Below, piece by piece: positions 1 to 8,814 of a stretch of DNA of 64,000 nucleotides (position 1 is the stretch's first letter; each line of letters opens with the position of its first letter). This DNA is from Modestobacter sp. Leaf380. GTDB lineage: Bacteria; Actinomycetota; Actinomycetes; Mycobacteriales; Geodermatophilaceae. Under the pieces are notes generated by a model. It was not told the DNA's origin, made no database searches, and saw only the letters and a program-made list of their open reading frames with translations. The translations under genes were made by a program, and so were the position numbers. The DNA lies in NCBI RefSeq assembly GCF_001424485.1, contig NZ_LMQC01000019.1, positions 549,086 to 613,085 on the forward strand. Reading direction: 5' to 3'.

Positions 1-381
1 TTCGTCGGCTGGTTCGAGCTGCGCCCCATGGTCGGCGGCAGCGCCGACGCCGTGGAGCTGGGCTACCGGCTGCGCCGTTCCGCCTGGGGGCGTGGGCTGG
101 CCACCGAGGGCGCCCGCGCGCTGGTGGACGCCGTCTTCACCGCCACCGACGTCGACGAGGTCGTGGCCACCACGATGGCGGTCAACACCGGCTCCCGGCG
201 GGTGATGGAGAAGGTCGGCCTGACCTGGCGCCGCACCTACACCGAGGAGTCCCCGGACCAGATCCCGGGGGCCGAGCACGGCGAGGTCGAGTACGCCCTC
301 TCCCGGGAGGACTGGCGGCCGCTGCGCCCGCAGGCCTTCCACCGTCGCCAGCCCCGCCGCTGGCCCCCGCGCCGCGGCTGA
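1..381 (+). CDS. GNAT-family N-acetyltransferase, 5'-truncated by window edge
   Basis: The frame is already open at base 1 and stops at 379-381, so only the C-terminal ~126 residues are present. The acetyl-CoA loop region reads RSAWGRGLATEGARAL (an R-x-G-x-A-type motif A), followed by NTGSRRVMEKVGL, the usual GNAT motif B where an Asn and a following helix close the site. This fits the RimJ/RimL-like group that acetylates small molecules or protein N-termini; the substrate cannot be told. The first in-frame ATG (28) is inside the domain, so the real start lies outside the window. The C-terminus is Arg/Pro-rich and probably disordered. It converges on the Nudix gene, with 9 bases between the stops. 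Confidence 0.85.
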   Translation, partial: FVGWFELRPMVGGSADAVELGYRLRRSAWGRGLATEGARALVDAVFTATDVDEVVATTMAVNTGSRRVMEKVGLTWRRTYTEESPDQIPGAEHGEVEYALSREDWRPLRPQAFHRRQPRRWPPRRG

Positions 382-390
382 GCGGACCGC

Positions 391-921
391 TCAGCCGCGC
401 CGGTGCAGCCCGACGACGGCCCAGGCCGCCAGGGACGGCGCGTCGGTGAACCGGCCGTCGAGGACCCGGGCCACCAGCTCGGCCTCGGTGACGAAGGCGT
501 GCACCATGTCGGCCTCGCTGGCCTCCCGGGCGGTCGGGCCCGGGGTCAGGTCGGTGGCCAGCCACACGTCGAACTGCTGGGTCATGATCCCCGGCGCCAG
601 GTCCAGGTGGGCCAGGTGCTCCAGGCGCCCGGCCCGCAGCCCGGTCTCCTCGGCCAGCTCCGCGCGCGCCAGGTCCTCGGCGGTGCCCGAGGCGCCCGCC
701 GGCCAGCCGCCCTGCGGGAACTCCCAGGTCCGCCGGTCCACCGGGTGGCGGTGCTGCTCGACCAGCCAGAAGCCGTCCCGCTCGGCCGGCACGACCATCG
801 CGAAGTCCGGCCGCTCCACCACCCCGTAGACGCTCGTGGACCCGTCGGCCAGCTCGACGACGTCCTCCCGGACCGTCGTCCAGGGGTTCCGGTAGACCTC
901 GCGACTGCTCGTGGTGCGCAC
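391..921 (-). CDS. Nudix hydrolase, ADP-ribose pyrophosphatase-like
   Basis: 176 residues. WEFPQGG followed by AELAEETG is the Nudix box of ADP-sugar/ADP-ribose pyrophosphatases, which split nucleoside-diphosphate compounds using Mg2+ held by the EE pair. The box is imperfect: the conserved Arg of the RE pair is Ala and the first box Glu is also missing, while the metal-binding ELxEE core is kept. I chose the GTG at 921 because GGAGG precedes it by about nine bases; the open frame runs far upstream on this strand, but only as antisense of the next genes. It is divergent from the GGDEF-EAL gene and they share about 140 bases of upstream DNA. Substrate is uncertain. Confidence 0.85.
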   Translation of the reverse strand: MRTTSSREVYRNPWTTVREDVVELADGSTSVYGVVERPDFAMVVPAERDGFWLVEQHRHPVDRRTWEFPQGGWPAGASGTAEDLARAELAEETGLRAGRLEHLAHLDLAPGIMTQQFDVWLATDLTPGPTAREASEADMVHAFVTEAELVARVLDGRFTDAPSLAAWAVVGLHRRG

Positions 922-1062
922 CTGGCCATCCTCCCGGGGCGCACGGACGGTGTGCGCGCTGACCCGCTCGGGTGACGACGCGGCCACTGGCTGCGCAAAC
1001 GTACGATCCTGATCCGTAAGGTCCTGGGTGAGGTCCAGGAACGGCCGACGACGGGGCGAGAC

Positions 1063-2802
1063 ATGCGCGGGCTGGCAGGGGACGGGTCCTTCGACGACCT
1101 GGCAGGGGTGCTGGACGCTGTCCCGGCCGCGACCGTGGTGCTCGACGCCGGGCTGACGATCCTCGCGGTCAACCGGTCGTGGCGGGAGAACGGCGGCCGG
1201 ATGCTCGCCCCGGGACTGGTGCCCTCCCGCACCGGGGCCTCCTACCTGGGTGCGCTGGGCAGGCTGGTCTCCGCGGACGACCAGGCCGCGGTGCTCGCCG
1301 GGCTCCGCCGGGTGGTCGACCACGGCGAGGTCCCGCCGGCCCTGCGGATCTGCGTGCGCGGCTCCCGCCGCACGGTCTGGGTGCAGTGGCAGGCCGCCCC
1401 GCTGGACCACGGGACCACCGGGCCGGCGGTCGTCGTGACCCACACCGACGTGACCGCGCTCGTGCACCGGGAACAGCAGCTGGCCTGGCAGGCCGACCAC
1501 GACCCGCTGACCTCGCTGCCCGGCCGGGCCCGGATGCACAGCCTGGTCGCCGACGCCGTGCACGGCCGGGACCGCACGGCCCTGCTCTTCCTCGACGTCG
1601 ACGGCTTCAAGACCGTGAACGACTCCCTGGGCCACCGGGTCGGGGACCAGCTGCTCACCCAGGTCGCGGCCCGGCTCGCCGCCCGCACCCGCCCCTCGGA
1701 CACCATCGGCCGGCTCGGCGGGGACGAGTTCCTGGTGATCGCCCGCGACTGCGACGCCGAGGGCGCGCTGGCCGTCGCCGAACGACTGCGCGAGGCCTTC
1801 AGCGAGCCGTTCACCGCCGGCGGGGTCCGGCTGGTGCTCACCGCCAGCACCGGCATCGCGGTCAGTCCGGTGGCCACCGGGGTCCGCGACCCCGACGGCG
1901 TCATCGCCGACGCCGACGCCGCCCTCTACGCGGCCAAGGCCGCCGGCCGGGACCGCGCCGTCGTGTTCACCAGCGCCCTGCGCGACGCCGCCCGCTGGCG
2001 CCTGGAGGTGTCCGGCCGGATGCAGGAGCTGACCACCTACGAGGAGCTGGAGGTGCACTACCAACCGGTCGTGCACCTGCCCTCCGACCGGGTCACCGGG
2101 GTGGAGGCCCTCGTCCGCTGGCGGCACCCCGAGCGCGGCCTGCTCTACCCCGACGCGTTCGTGCCGGTCGCCGAGGAGACCGGCGCCGTGGTGCCGATGA
2201 CCCGCTGGCTGCTCGGTGAGGTGTGCCGGCAGGCCGCGGTCTGGGCCGCCGCCGGCACCCCGGTCGTCGTGGGCGTCAACATCAGCGCCCGGCACTTCTG
2301 CGGCGGCACCCTGGTCGAGGACGTCGTCACGGCGCTGGACGCGGCCGGCCTGCCCGCCGGTCAGCTGGTGCTGGAGCTGACCGAGACCGCCCTGGCCGAC
2401 GACGCCAGCCGGGTCGCCGACCAGCTGCGGGAGATCGACGCCCTGGGGGTCGGCATCGCCGTCGACGACTTCGGCACCGGCTGGTCCACGCTGGCCCGGC
2501 TGCTCGCGCTGCCGCTGGACACCCTCAAGATCGACCGGTCGCTGCTGGCGGCGGTGGACGGGCCGGAGGCGGGGAAGGCGCAGGCGGTGCTCGCCGCCAT
2601 CGTCGCCCTGGCCGAGACGCTGGACATCCGGGCCCTGGCCGAGGGCGTGGAGACCGCCGAGCAGCTGGCCCGGGTGCGGGCCGCGGGCTGCGTCTTCGCC
2701 CAGGGCTGGCTGTTCGGCCGGCCTGCCCCGGCCGCCGAGCTGGGCCCGCGGCTGGCCCGGCTGACCGGTCGACGACCGCACGGTGCGGCAGCCGCCGGGT
2801 GA
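1063..2802 (+). CDS. PAS-GGDEF-EAL protein (cyclic-di-GMP synthase/phosphodiesterase)
   Basis: 579 residues with no obvious membrane segment. A PAS-like sensor covers residues ~10-120, a GGDEF domain ~145-300 and an EAL domain ~315-560. The GGDEF active site is intact at 219-223, and RPSD five residues before it is the RxxD product-inhibition site. The EAL signature is intact at 348-350, with DDFGTG, LKIDRS and AEGVET motifs typical of active phosphodiesterases. Both activities are therefore possible; which dominates cannot be read from sequence. Start ATG 1063 follows a purine-rich GGGGCGAG. It probably sets c-di-GMP levels in response to a cytoplasmic signal. Confidence 0.93.
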   Translation: MRGLAGDGSFDDLAGVLDAVPAATVVLDAGLTILAVNRSWRENGGRMLAPGLVPSRTGASYLGALGRLVSADDQAAVLAGLRRVVDHGEVPPALRICVRGSRRTVWVQWQAAPLDHGTTGPAVVVTHTDVTALVHREQQLAWQADHDPLTSLPGRARMHSLVADAVHGRDRTALLFLDVDGFKTVNDSLGHRVGDQLLTQVAARLAARTRPSDTIGRLGGDEFLVIARDCDAEGALAVAERLREAFSEPFTAGGVRLVLTASTGIAVSPVATGVRDPDGVIADADAALYAAKAAGRDRAVVFTSALRDAARWRLEVSGRMQELTTYEELEVHYQPVVHLPSDRVTGVEALVRWRHPERGLLYPDAFVPVAEETGAVVPMTRWLLGEVCRQAAVWAAAGTPVVVGVNISARHFCGGTLVEDVVTALDAAGLPAGQLVLELTETALADDASRVADQLREIDALGVGIAVDDFGTGWSTLARLLALPLDTLKIDRSLLAAVDGPEAGKAQAVLAAIVALAETLDIRALAEGVETAEQLARVRAAGCVFAQGWLFGRPAPAAELGPRLARLTGRRPHGAAAAG

Positions 2803-2959
2803 GCCGGCCGTCCGCCGGGCTGGGATCATCGCCGGCGTGGACAGCAGCCCGCCCCGTCGCCGCTCGCGGCGGGCGACGTCACCGGCCGGGCCCCCCAGCC
2901 GGGTGGTCCTCCCGGACTCGGGACACGCGCCGGTCCCGCCCACCCGGCACACTGCGGGG

Positions 2960-3673
2960 GTGACGGTGACCGCTGACCCCGACGTGCAGCCCGACGCAGA
3001 CCCCGTCGTCCTCGACGCGACAGCCCCCGGCGCGGCCGGTCGCCCGGCCCTGGACCTGCTGGTCTGGGACGCCCCGAACATCGACATGACGCTGGCCACC
3101 GTGATCGGTGCCCGGCCGACCGCCGCCTCCCGCCCGCGCTTCGACGCGATCGCCGCCTGGTTCGTCGGCGGTGCCGGGGAGGCCGGTGCCGGCGGCGCCG
3201 ACGACGTCGAGGCCTGTGTCTTCGCCAACGTCCCCCCGCAGCACGTCACCACCCTGCGCGGCTGGGTCGAGGCCCTGCGCAGCTTCGGCTACTCGGTCTT
3301 CGCCCGACCCAAGAGCCGCCCGGACGACGACATCGACCAGTCGATGCTCGACCACATCGAGGTCCGCGCCCACAGCCACCAGCTGCGCCGCCTCGTCGTG
3401 TTCTCCGGTGACGGCCGCAACTTCCGCGAGCCGCTGGAGGAGCTGGCCCGGGCCGGCACCGAGGTCGTCGTCGTCGCCTTCTCCGAGGTCGCCGGCTACG
3501 CCAGCACCTCGGACCTGCTGCACTTCGTGGACATCGAGGACGTGCCCGGCGCGTTCGCCGCCCCGCTGGACCGGGTCCGGCTGGACTCGCTGCCCGTGGA
3601 CGGTGCCTGGCTGCGCCCGACCAAGAGCCTGCGGGACGCGGCCGCCACGTTCGCCAGCAAGCGCACCGCGTGA
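2960..3673 (+). CDS. NYN-domain (PIN-like) putative RNase
   Basis: About 237 residues. LLVWDAPNIDMTL near the N-terminus, DDDIDQSMLDHI in the middle and LVVFSGDGRNF further on supply the acidic residues of the NYN/LabA-like fold, a metal-dependent RNase fold. Start is uncertain: GTG 2960 or 2966 gives a sensible N-terminus, whereas the frame is open back to 2783, where the peptide is Arg/Pro-rich and unlike coding sequence. The stop overlaps the GTG of the phospholipase-D gene by four bases, so the two are probably translated together. No RNA-binding domain is visible; the target is unknown. Confidence 0.75.
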   Translation: MTVTADPDVQPDADPVVLDATAPGAAGRPALDLLVWDAPNIDMTLATVIGARPTAASRPRFDAIAAWFVGGAGEAGAGGADDVEACVFANVPPQHVTTLRGWVEALRSFGYSVFARPKSRPDDDIDQSMLDHIEVRAHSHQLRRLVVFSGDGRNFREPLEELARAGTEVVVVAFSEVAGYASTSDLLHFVDIEDVPGAFAAPLDRVRLDSLPVDGAWLRPTKSLRDAAATFASKRTA

Positions 3674-5280
3674 GCGACCAGGAGGCCGTGGACGCCGACA
3701 ACACCGGCGACGACACCGGCGACGGCACCGCCGACGGCACCGGCACCCGCACCGACCCGGACACCGACGGCTTCTCCGCCGTCGTCCCCAGCCCGCGGGA
3801 GCCGGTGGACCCCGACCCGGTCCGCGGCAGCGTGCTGGTGCCGGGGGAGACGGTCTGGCGGATCGAGCGCGCCGACCAGCACGCCGTCTTCGTCGACGCC
3901 GCGGACTACTTCGCCACCCTCAAGCAGGTCGTGATGCGGGCCCGCCGGCAGGTGCTGTTCATCGGCTGGGACTTCGACCCGCGCATCCGGCTGGACCCCC
4001 GCACCCCCGGCAAGGGCCGCGACGACCGCGTCGGCCGGGTGCTGGAGGCCGCCGTCCAGCGCAACCCGGATCTGTTCGTCGGCGTCCTGCAGTGGGACCT
4101 GGGCATGCTCGAGGCGTTGGGCCGCGGCCTGGTGCCGATCGTGCTGCTCAACCGACGGACGTCGGACCGGTTCCAGATGAAGGTCGACGCGCACCACCCC
4201 CTCGGCGGCGCGCACCACCAGAAGATCGTCGTCGTCGACGACAGCCTGGCCTTCGCCGGCGGCATCGACGTCACCGCCGACCGGTGGGACGACTCCGAGC
4301 ACCTGGACCGCAACCGGTACCGGCACCGCCCGCGGTCCCGTCGCGCCACCCAGCCCTGGCACGACGTCACCAGCCTGGTGTCCGGCCCGGCCGCCAAGGC
4401 ACTGGGCGACCTGGCCCGGCGCCGCTGGGCCGCCGGCACCGGCGAGCAGCTGGACCCGGTCGACGACGTCACCCACGAGTGGCCCGAGCAGGTGCCGGTG
4501 CTGCTGCACGACGTGGACGTCGCGATCTCCCGCACCCGGCCGGAGTTCCGGCAGTGGGAGCTGGTGCACGAGATCGAGGACCTGTGGCTGGCGATGATCG
4601 CCAGCGCACAGACCTGCGTCTACATCGAGAGCCAGTACTTCGCCAACCGCCGGGTCGCCGAGGCGATCGCCGTGCGGCTGGGCGAGGAGGACGGGCCGGA
4701 GTTCGTCGTCGTCAACCCCGAGACGGCCGACGGCTGGCTCGAGGAGAAGGCCATGGGCACCGCCCGGGCCAAGCTGCTGGCGAAGGTCCGCGAGTCCGAC
4801 GTGCACGGCCGGTTCCGGCTCTACGTGCCGGTCACCGCCTCCCGCACGCCGATCTACGTGCACGCCAAGGTCTGCGTCGTCGACGACCGGCTGCTGCGGA
4901 TCGGGTCCTCCAACCTGAACAACCGCTCGATGGGCATGGACACCGAGTGCGACCTGACGATCGAGGCGACCGCGGACGACCCGCGCCGCGAGGAGATCGC
5001 CGGATCGGTGCTGGGCATGCGCGACCGGCTCCTCGCCGAGCACCTCGGGGTCGGTCCGGACGACGTCGCCGCCGCGATCGCGGCACACGACGGGTCGCTG
5101 GTGGCCGCCGTCGAGTCGCTGGTGCGCCCGGAGGGCCGGTCGCTGCAGCCCTTCGAGATCCCCGAGCAGGGGATCATCGACACGGTGCTGGCCGACACCG
5201 AGCTGCTGGACCCCGAGCACACGCCCAACCGCACCCAGCGGGTCGTCGCCCGGTTCCAGCGCCGCGGGCACCACGGCTGA
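3670..5280 (+). CDS. Phospholipase D superfamily protein (cardiolipin-synthase-like)
   Basis: 536 residues with two HKD motifs: HHQKIVVVDD and HAKVCVVDD, each followed by the usual Gly/Ser-rich stretch (GGIDVT; GSSNLNNRS). These are the two halves of one phosphodiesterase/transphosphatidylase site. The first ~45 residues are Asp/Thr/Gly-rich and low-complexity. No signal peptide or membrane segment is evident, which differs from classic cardiolipin synthases and fits the soluble PLD-family proteins of actinobacteria. It starts on the GTG overlapping the NYN gene's stop. It could act on phospholipid or on nucleic acid; the coupling with a putative RNase leaves both open. Confidence 0.88.
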   Translation: MSDQEAVDADNTGDDTGDGTADGTGTRTDPDTDGFSAVVPSPREPVDPDPVRGSVLVPGETVWRIERADQHAVFVDAADYFATLKQVVMRARRQVLFIGWDFDPRIRLDPRTPGKGRDDRVGRVLEAAVQRNPDLFVGVLQWDLGMLEALGRGLVPIVLLNRRTSDRFQMKVDAHHPLGGAHHQKIVVVDDSLAFAGGIDVTADRWDDSEHLDRNRYRHRPRSRRATQPWHDVTSLVSGPAAKALGDLARRRWAAGTGEQLDPVDDVTHEWPEQVPVLLHDVDVAISRTRPEFRQWELVHEIEDLWLAMIASAQTCVYIESQYFANRRVAEAIAVRLGEEDGPEFVVVNPETADGWLEEKAMGTARAKLLAKVRESDVHGRFRLYVPVTASRTPIYVHAKVCVVDDRLLRIGSSNLNNRSMGMDTECDLTIEATADDPRREEIAGSVLGMRDRLLAEHLGVGPDDVAAAIAAHDGSLVAAVESLVRPEGRSLQPFEIPEQGIIDTVLADTELLDPEHTPNRTQRVVARFQRRGHHG

Positions 5281-5305
5281 CGCACAGCTGACCGACCCCG
5301 CGGGT

Positions 5306-5311
5306 TAGGGT
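5306..5311 (+). promoter_or_regulatory. -10 element TAGGGT, probable leaderless promoter
   Basis: TAGGGT lies eight bases before the ATG of the ABC exporter gene at 5320, with no Shine-Dalgarno between. This TANNNT-plus-short-gap layout recurs across the window and suggests transcription starts at or next to the start codon. Confidence 0.5.
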
Positions 5312-5319
5312 CCCCTCAC

Positions 5320-6966
5320 ATGGACGGGGACCCGCGCACCGCCGGTGCGCTGCTGCGACGTGCTCTGCGGCGGCACCCCCGCCGGCTGGGCTGGTCGACT
5401 CTGCTGCTGTCGTTGCACCAGGCCTGCGAGGCGCTGGTGCCGGTGGCCATCGGGGTCACGATCGACCGCGCGGTGTCGACCGGGTCGGTGCCGGCGCTAC
5501 TGGCCTCCCTCGGCGGCACGGCGCTGCTGTTCCTGGTGCTGTCCCAGGCCTACCGCTACGGCGCGCGGCACGTGGTGACCGGCTGGTTCACCGAGACCCA
5601 CCAGCTGCGGGTCGAGGTCGCCGCCCGGGTGCTGGACCCGCACGGGATCACCGACGCCCCGCCGACCGGCGAGCTGCTGTCCATCGCCACCTCGGACGCG
5701 GAGAAGGCCGGCCGGGTCATCGAGGCCGCCTCCATCGTCGTCGCCGGCACCACCGCGCTGGTCGTCTCGGCGGTCAGCCTGCTCACCATCAGCGTCCCGC
5801 TGGGCATCGGCGTGCTGGTCGGGACGCCGCTGCTGGTGGGCGCGCTCCAGCTGCTCTCGCCCTGGCTGACCCGGCGCACCGCCACCCAGCAGCGTGACGT
5901 CGCCCGCACCGCGGGCCTGGCCACCGACCTGGTCCGCGGCGTCCGGGTGCTGCGCGGCATCGGCGCCGAGGACGCCGCCACCGAGCGGTACCGGCGCACC
6001 AGCGGCGTCGCGCTGGCCTCCACGCTCCGCTCGGCCGGGGCCATCGGCACCTACCGCGGCGCCACCGTGCTCGGCAGTGGGCTGTTCCTGGCCGCCGTGG
6101 CCGGGGTCGCTGGGGCGCTCGCGCTGGACGGGCGGATGTCGGTCGGCGAGCTGGTCACCGTCGTCGGGCTGGCCCAGTTCCTGGCCGAGCCGGTCGGGCT
6201 GCTCGGCTTCGCCGGGCAGAAGGTCGCCGAGGCCCGCGCCTCCGCCGCCCGGGTCGTCGGCGTGCTCACCGCCCCGCCGCTGCACCCGCCGGGTGCGCAG
6301 CCCGGGTCCGGCCCCGGCGCGCTCGCGCTCCCGGGCCTGGGGTTCCATGTGGAACCGGGCAGCACCGTCGGTGTCGTCGCCCCCGAGCCGGCGGATGCGG
6401 AGGCGCTGGTCGCCCTGCTGGCCGGCCGCCGCCCTGCCGCGCCCGGTGAGCTGCTGCTCGACGGGCAGGACGTCGCCGGGCTGGACCCGGCCGCCGTCCG
6501 GGCGCGGGTGCTGGTCGAGCCGCACGCGGTCGTGCTCTTCGAGGGCACCTTGCGCTCCGCCGTCGACCCGGCCGGTGCCGCCGACGACGACGCGCTGACC
6601 GCCGCGCTCACCGCCGCCGGCGCGGCCGACCTCGCCGACCTGGAGCTGCCGGTCGCCGACCGTGGCCGCTCGCTGTCCGGCGGGCAGCGCCAGCGGGTCG
6701 GCCTGGCCCGCGCCCTGCTGGCCCGCCCCGACGTGCTGGTCCTGCACGACCCGACCACCGCCGTGGACGCGGTCACCGAGGAGGAGATCGCCGCCGGGCT
6801 GACCGGCCTGCGGCACGGTCGGACGACGGTGCTGGTCTCCAGCAGTCCCTCGCTGCTGGGTCGCTGCGACCGGGTGGTCGTCCTCCGCGAGGGCGCCGTG
6901 GACGCCGCCGGCACCCACGCCGAGCTCACCGCCCACCCCGCCTACGCCGCGGCGGTGCTCCGGTGA
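5320..6966 (+). CDS. ABC exporter half-transporter, degenerate ATPase site (subunit 1)
   Basis: 548 residues: an ABC type-1 membrane domain (~1-310, about six hydrophobic segments) and a C-terminal nucleotide-binding domain. The NBD is unusual. The Walker A P-loop is replaced by VAPEPADAEAL, which has no GxxGxGK; the Walker B catalytic Glu is Pro (VLVLHDPTT); the H-loop His is absent (VLVSSSPSLL). The signature LSGGQRQRVGLARALL is perfect. Such a subunit cannot bind ATP normally but can complete the partner's site. The next gene overlaps it by four bases and has the opposite defects, so the pair almost certainly forms an asymmetric heterodimer. Substrate unknown. Confidence 0.9.
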   Translation: MDGDPRTAGALLRRALRRHPRRLGWSTLLLSLHQACEALVPVAIGVTIDRAVSTGSVPALLASLGGTALLFLVLSQAYRYGARHVVTGWFTETHQLRVEVAARVLDPHGITDAPPTGELLSIATSDAEKAGRVIEAASIVVAGTTALVVSAVSLLTISVPLGIGVLVGTPLLVGALQLLSPWLTRRTATQQRDVARTAGLATDLVRGVRVLRGIGAEDAATERYRRTSGVALASTLRSAGAIGTYRGATVLGSGLFLAAVAGVAGALALDGRMSVGELVTVVGLAQFLAEPVGLLGFAGQKVAEARASAARVVGVLTAPPLHPPGAQPGSGPGALALPGLGFHVEPGSTVGVVAPEPADAEALVALLAGRRPAAPGELLLDGQDVAGLDPAAVRARVLVEPHAVVLFEGTLRSAVDPAGAADDDALTAALTAAGAADLADLELPVADRGRSLSGGQRQRVGLARALLARPDVLVLHDPTTAVDAVTEEEIAAGLTGLRHGRTTVLVSSSPSLLGRCDRVVVLREGAVDAAGTHAELTAHPAYAAAVLR

Positions 6967-8702
6967 GCGCGGTCGAGGTCGACCCGGTGCTGCTGCCGAT
7001 CGCCACCGGCCGGCGCGCGGGCCGGGTCGTCTGGGAGCACCTGCGGGCCCGTCCCGTCGTCACCGCGCTCACCGCGCTGTCCGCCGTCGCCGCCTCGGCC
7101 GCCGGGCTGATCGCCCCAGCCGTGCTGGGTGCCCTGGTCGACGCGGTCACCGCGGCCCAGGGGCGCTCGGTCTGGCCGTTCGTCTGGGCGCTGCTGGGGT
7201 CCGCGCTGCTGGTCGCCGTCCTCACCGGACTGTCCGCGGTGCTCATCGGCCGGCTGGGGGAGACCGTGCTGGCCCGGCTGCGCGAGTCCGTCGTGGACCG
7301 CGCGCTGCACCTGTCCTCGGCCCGGCTGGACGCCGTCCGCGGCGGGGACCTCCTCTCCCGCGTCGGGGACGACGTCGCCAAGGTCGCCGACGCGGTCACC
7401 GGCGCGCTGCCCCAGGTGGCCGGCGCCGGGCTCACCGTTCTGCTGACGGTGGTCGGGCTGGGCGCCCTGGACTGGCGGCTGGCGCTGGCCGGGCTGGTCG
7501 CCATCCCGCTCTACGTGCTCGCGTTGCGCTGGTACCTGCCGCGCTCGGCCCCGCGGTACGCCGCCGAGCGGGTGGCGATGGGCGAGCGCTCGCAGGCCCT
7601 GGTCAGCTCGGTGCAAGGCGTGGAGACGGTGCACGCCTACGCCGACGAGCAGCGCCACCGCGACGTCGTCACCGACCGCTCGGCACGGTCGCTGGGCCTC
7701 ACGCTCGGGGTGTTCCGGCTGTTCACCGACTTCGGCTGGCGGATGAACCGGGCCGAGTACGTCGGCCTGGCCGCCGTCCTCGGGGTTGGGTTCTGGCTGG
7801 TCCGGGACGACGCCGTCACCGTCGGTGCGGTGACCACGGCGGCGCTGCTGTTCCACCGGCTCTTCGGCCCACTGGGGCTGCTGCTGTTCACCTTCGACGA
7901 CGTGCAGTCCGCCGGCGCCTCGCTGGTGCGGATGGTCGGGGTGGCGGACCTGCCGGCCGGCCCGGAGCGGGAGGTCCCGCGGACGCCGGACCGCCCGGCG
8001 GTCCAGCTGCGCGGGGTCTGGCACTCCTACGGCGGCCCCACCGTCCTCACCGACGTCGACCTGACGCTGGCGCCGGGCGAGCGGGTCGCCCTGGTCGGTG
8101 CCTCCGGTGCCGGCAAGACCACCCTGGCCGGGGTGCTGGCCGGCGGCCTGGAACCCACCGCGGGCACCGTGCTGCTGGACGGCCGGGCCGTCGAGGACCT
8201 GCGCGACCACGTCGGGCTGGTCAGCCAGGAGGTGCACGTGTTCGCCGGTCCGCTGGTCGACGACGTGCGGCTGGCCCGGCCCGACGCCACCGACGCCGAG
8301 GTCGCCGCGGCGCTGGCGGTCGTCGGGGCCGGCTGGGTGACCGCGCTGCCCGAGGGCCTGCACACCCTGGTCGGGGAGGGCGGCCGCGAGCTGACCGCCC
8401 CGCAGGCCCAGCAGCTCGCCCTGGCCCGCCTCGTGCTCGCCGACCCGCCGGTGGCCGTGCTCGACGAGGCCACCGCCGAGGCGGGCAGCGCCGGCGCCCG
8501 GGACCTGGAGGACGCCGCGCTGGCCGCCACCGCCGGCCGCACCACGCTGGTCGTCGCGCACCGGCTCACCCAGGCCGCCCGTGCCGACCGGGTGGTGGTG
8601 CTGGCCGCCGGCCGGGTCGTGGAGCAGGGCACCCACGCCGAGCTGGTCGCCGCCGGCGGCCGCTACGCCCGGCTCTGGTCGGCCTGGAGCGCCCGGGGCT
8701 GA
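6963..8702 (+). CDS. ABC exporter half-transporter, catalytic subunit (subunit 2)
   Basis: 579 residues: six-helix membrane domain (~1-325) then an NBD. Here Walker A (VGASGAGKTT), Walker B with catalytic Glu (VAVLDEATAE) and the H-loop (VVAHRL) are intact, but the signature is LTAPQAQQLALARL instead of LSGGQ. The ATP bound here must therefore be closed by the LSGGQ of the upstream subunit, giving one competent and one dead site. GTG start overlaps the upstream stop (GTGA), so synthesis is coupled. The transported compound is not revealed by neighbours; lipid, drug or peptide export are all possible. Confidence 0.92.
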   Translation: MSAVEVDPVLLPIATGRRAGRVVWEHLRARPVVTALTALSAVAASAAGLIAPAVLGALVDAVTAAQGRSVWPFVWALLGSALLVAVLTGLSAVLIGRLGETVLARLRESVVDRALHLSSARLDAVRGGDLLSRVGDDVAKVADAVTGALPQVAGAGLTVLLTVVGLGALDWRLALAGLVAIPLYVLALRWYLPRSAPRYAAERVAMGERSQALVSSVQGVETVHAYADEQRHRDVVTDRSARSLGLTLGVFRLFTDFGWRMNRAEYVGLAAVLGVGFWLVRDDAVTVGAVTTAALLFHRLFGPLGLLLFTFDDVQSAGASLVRMVGVADLPAGPEREVPRTPDRPAVQLRGVWHSYGGPTVLTDVDLTLAPGERVALVGASGAGKTTLAGVLAGGLEPTAGTVLLDGRAVEDLRDHVGLVSQEVHVFAGPLVDDVRLARPDATDAEVAAALAVVGAGWVTALPEGLHTLVGEGGRELTAPQAQQLALARLVLADPPVAVLDEATAEAGSAGARDLEDAALAATAGRTTLVVAHRLTQAARADRVVVLAAGRVVEQGTHAELVAAGGRYARLWSAWSARG

Positions 8703-8728
8703 GCGACCCGCACGCGACGCTGCACGCG

Positions 8729-8770
8729 ACGACGGCCGTGGTCCCCGGGTGCGGGGGCCACGGCCGTCGT
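8729..8770. terminator. Strong hairpin terminator after the ABC exporter operon
   Basis: An 18-base arm at 8729-8746 pairs with 8753-8770 with one T-G wobble, and the loop is six bases. It lies 27 bases after the exporter stop and before the convergent wall-protein gene, so it can serve both strands. No T-run follows, as is usual at this GC content. Confidence 0.75.
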
Positions 8771-8780
8771 GTGTGTGCGG

Positions 8781-8805
8781 GTGCGGTGCGGTGCGGTGCG
8801 GTGCG
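8781..8805. repeat. Five tandem GTGCG units
   Basis: A perfect 5 x 5-base microsatellite just beyond the stop codon of the convergent wall-anchored protein gene. It is non-coding and may vary in copy number by slippage; no function is visible. Confidence 0.8.
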
Positions 8806-8814
8806 AGCGCAGCG

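Noticed and set aside
922..3252. Very long open frame on the minus strand upstream of the Nudix gene
   Set aside because: It is antisense to the GGDEF-EAL and NYN genes, Gly/Arg/Gln-rich and without domains; high GC keeps off-frame reading open. Only its last ~176 codons are a gene.
8781..8805. GTGCG microsatellite as a phase-variation switch
   Set aside because: It lies after the stop codon of the convergent gene and upstream of nothing, so slippage would not alter a protein.
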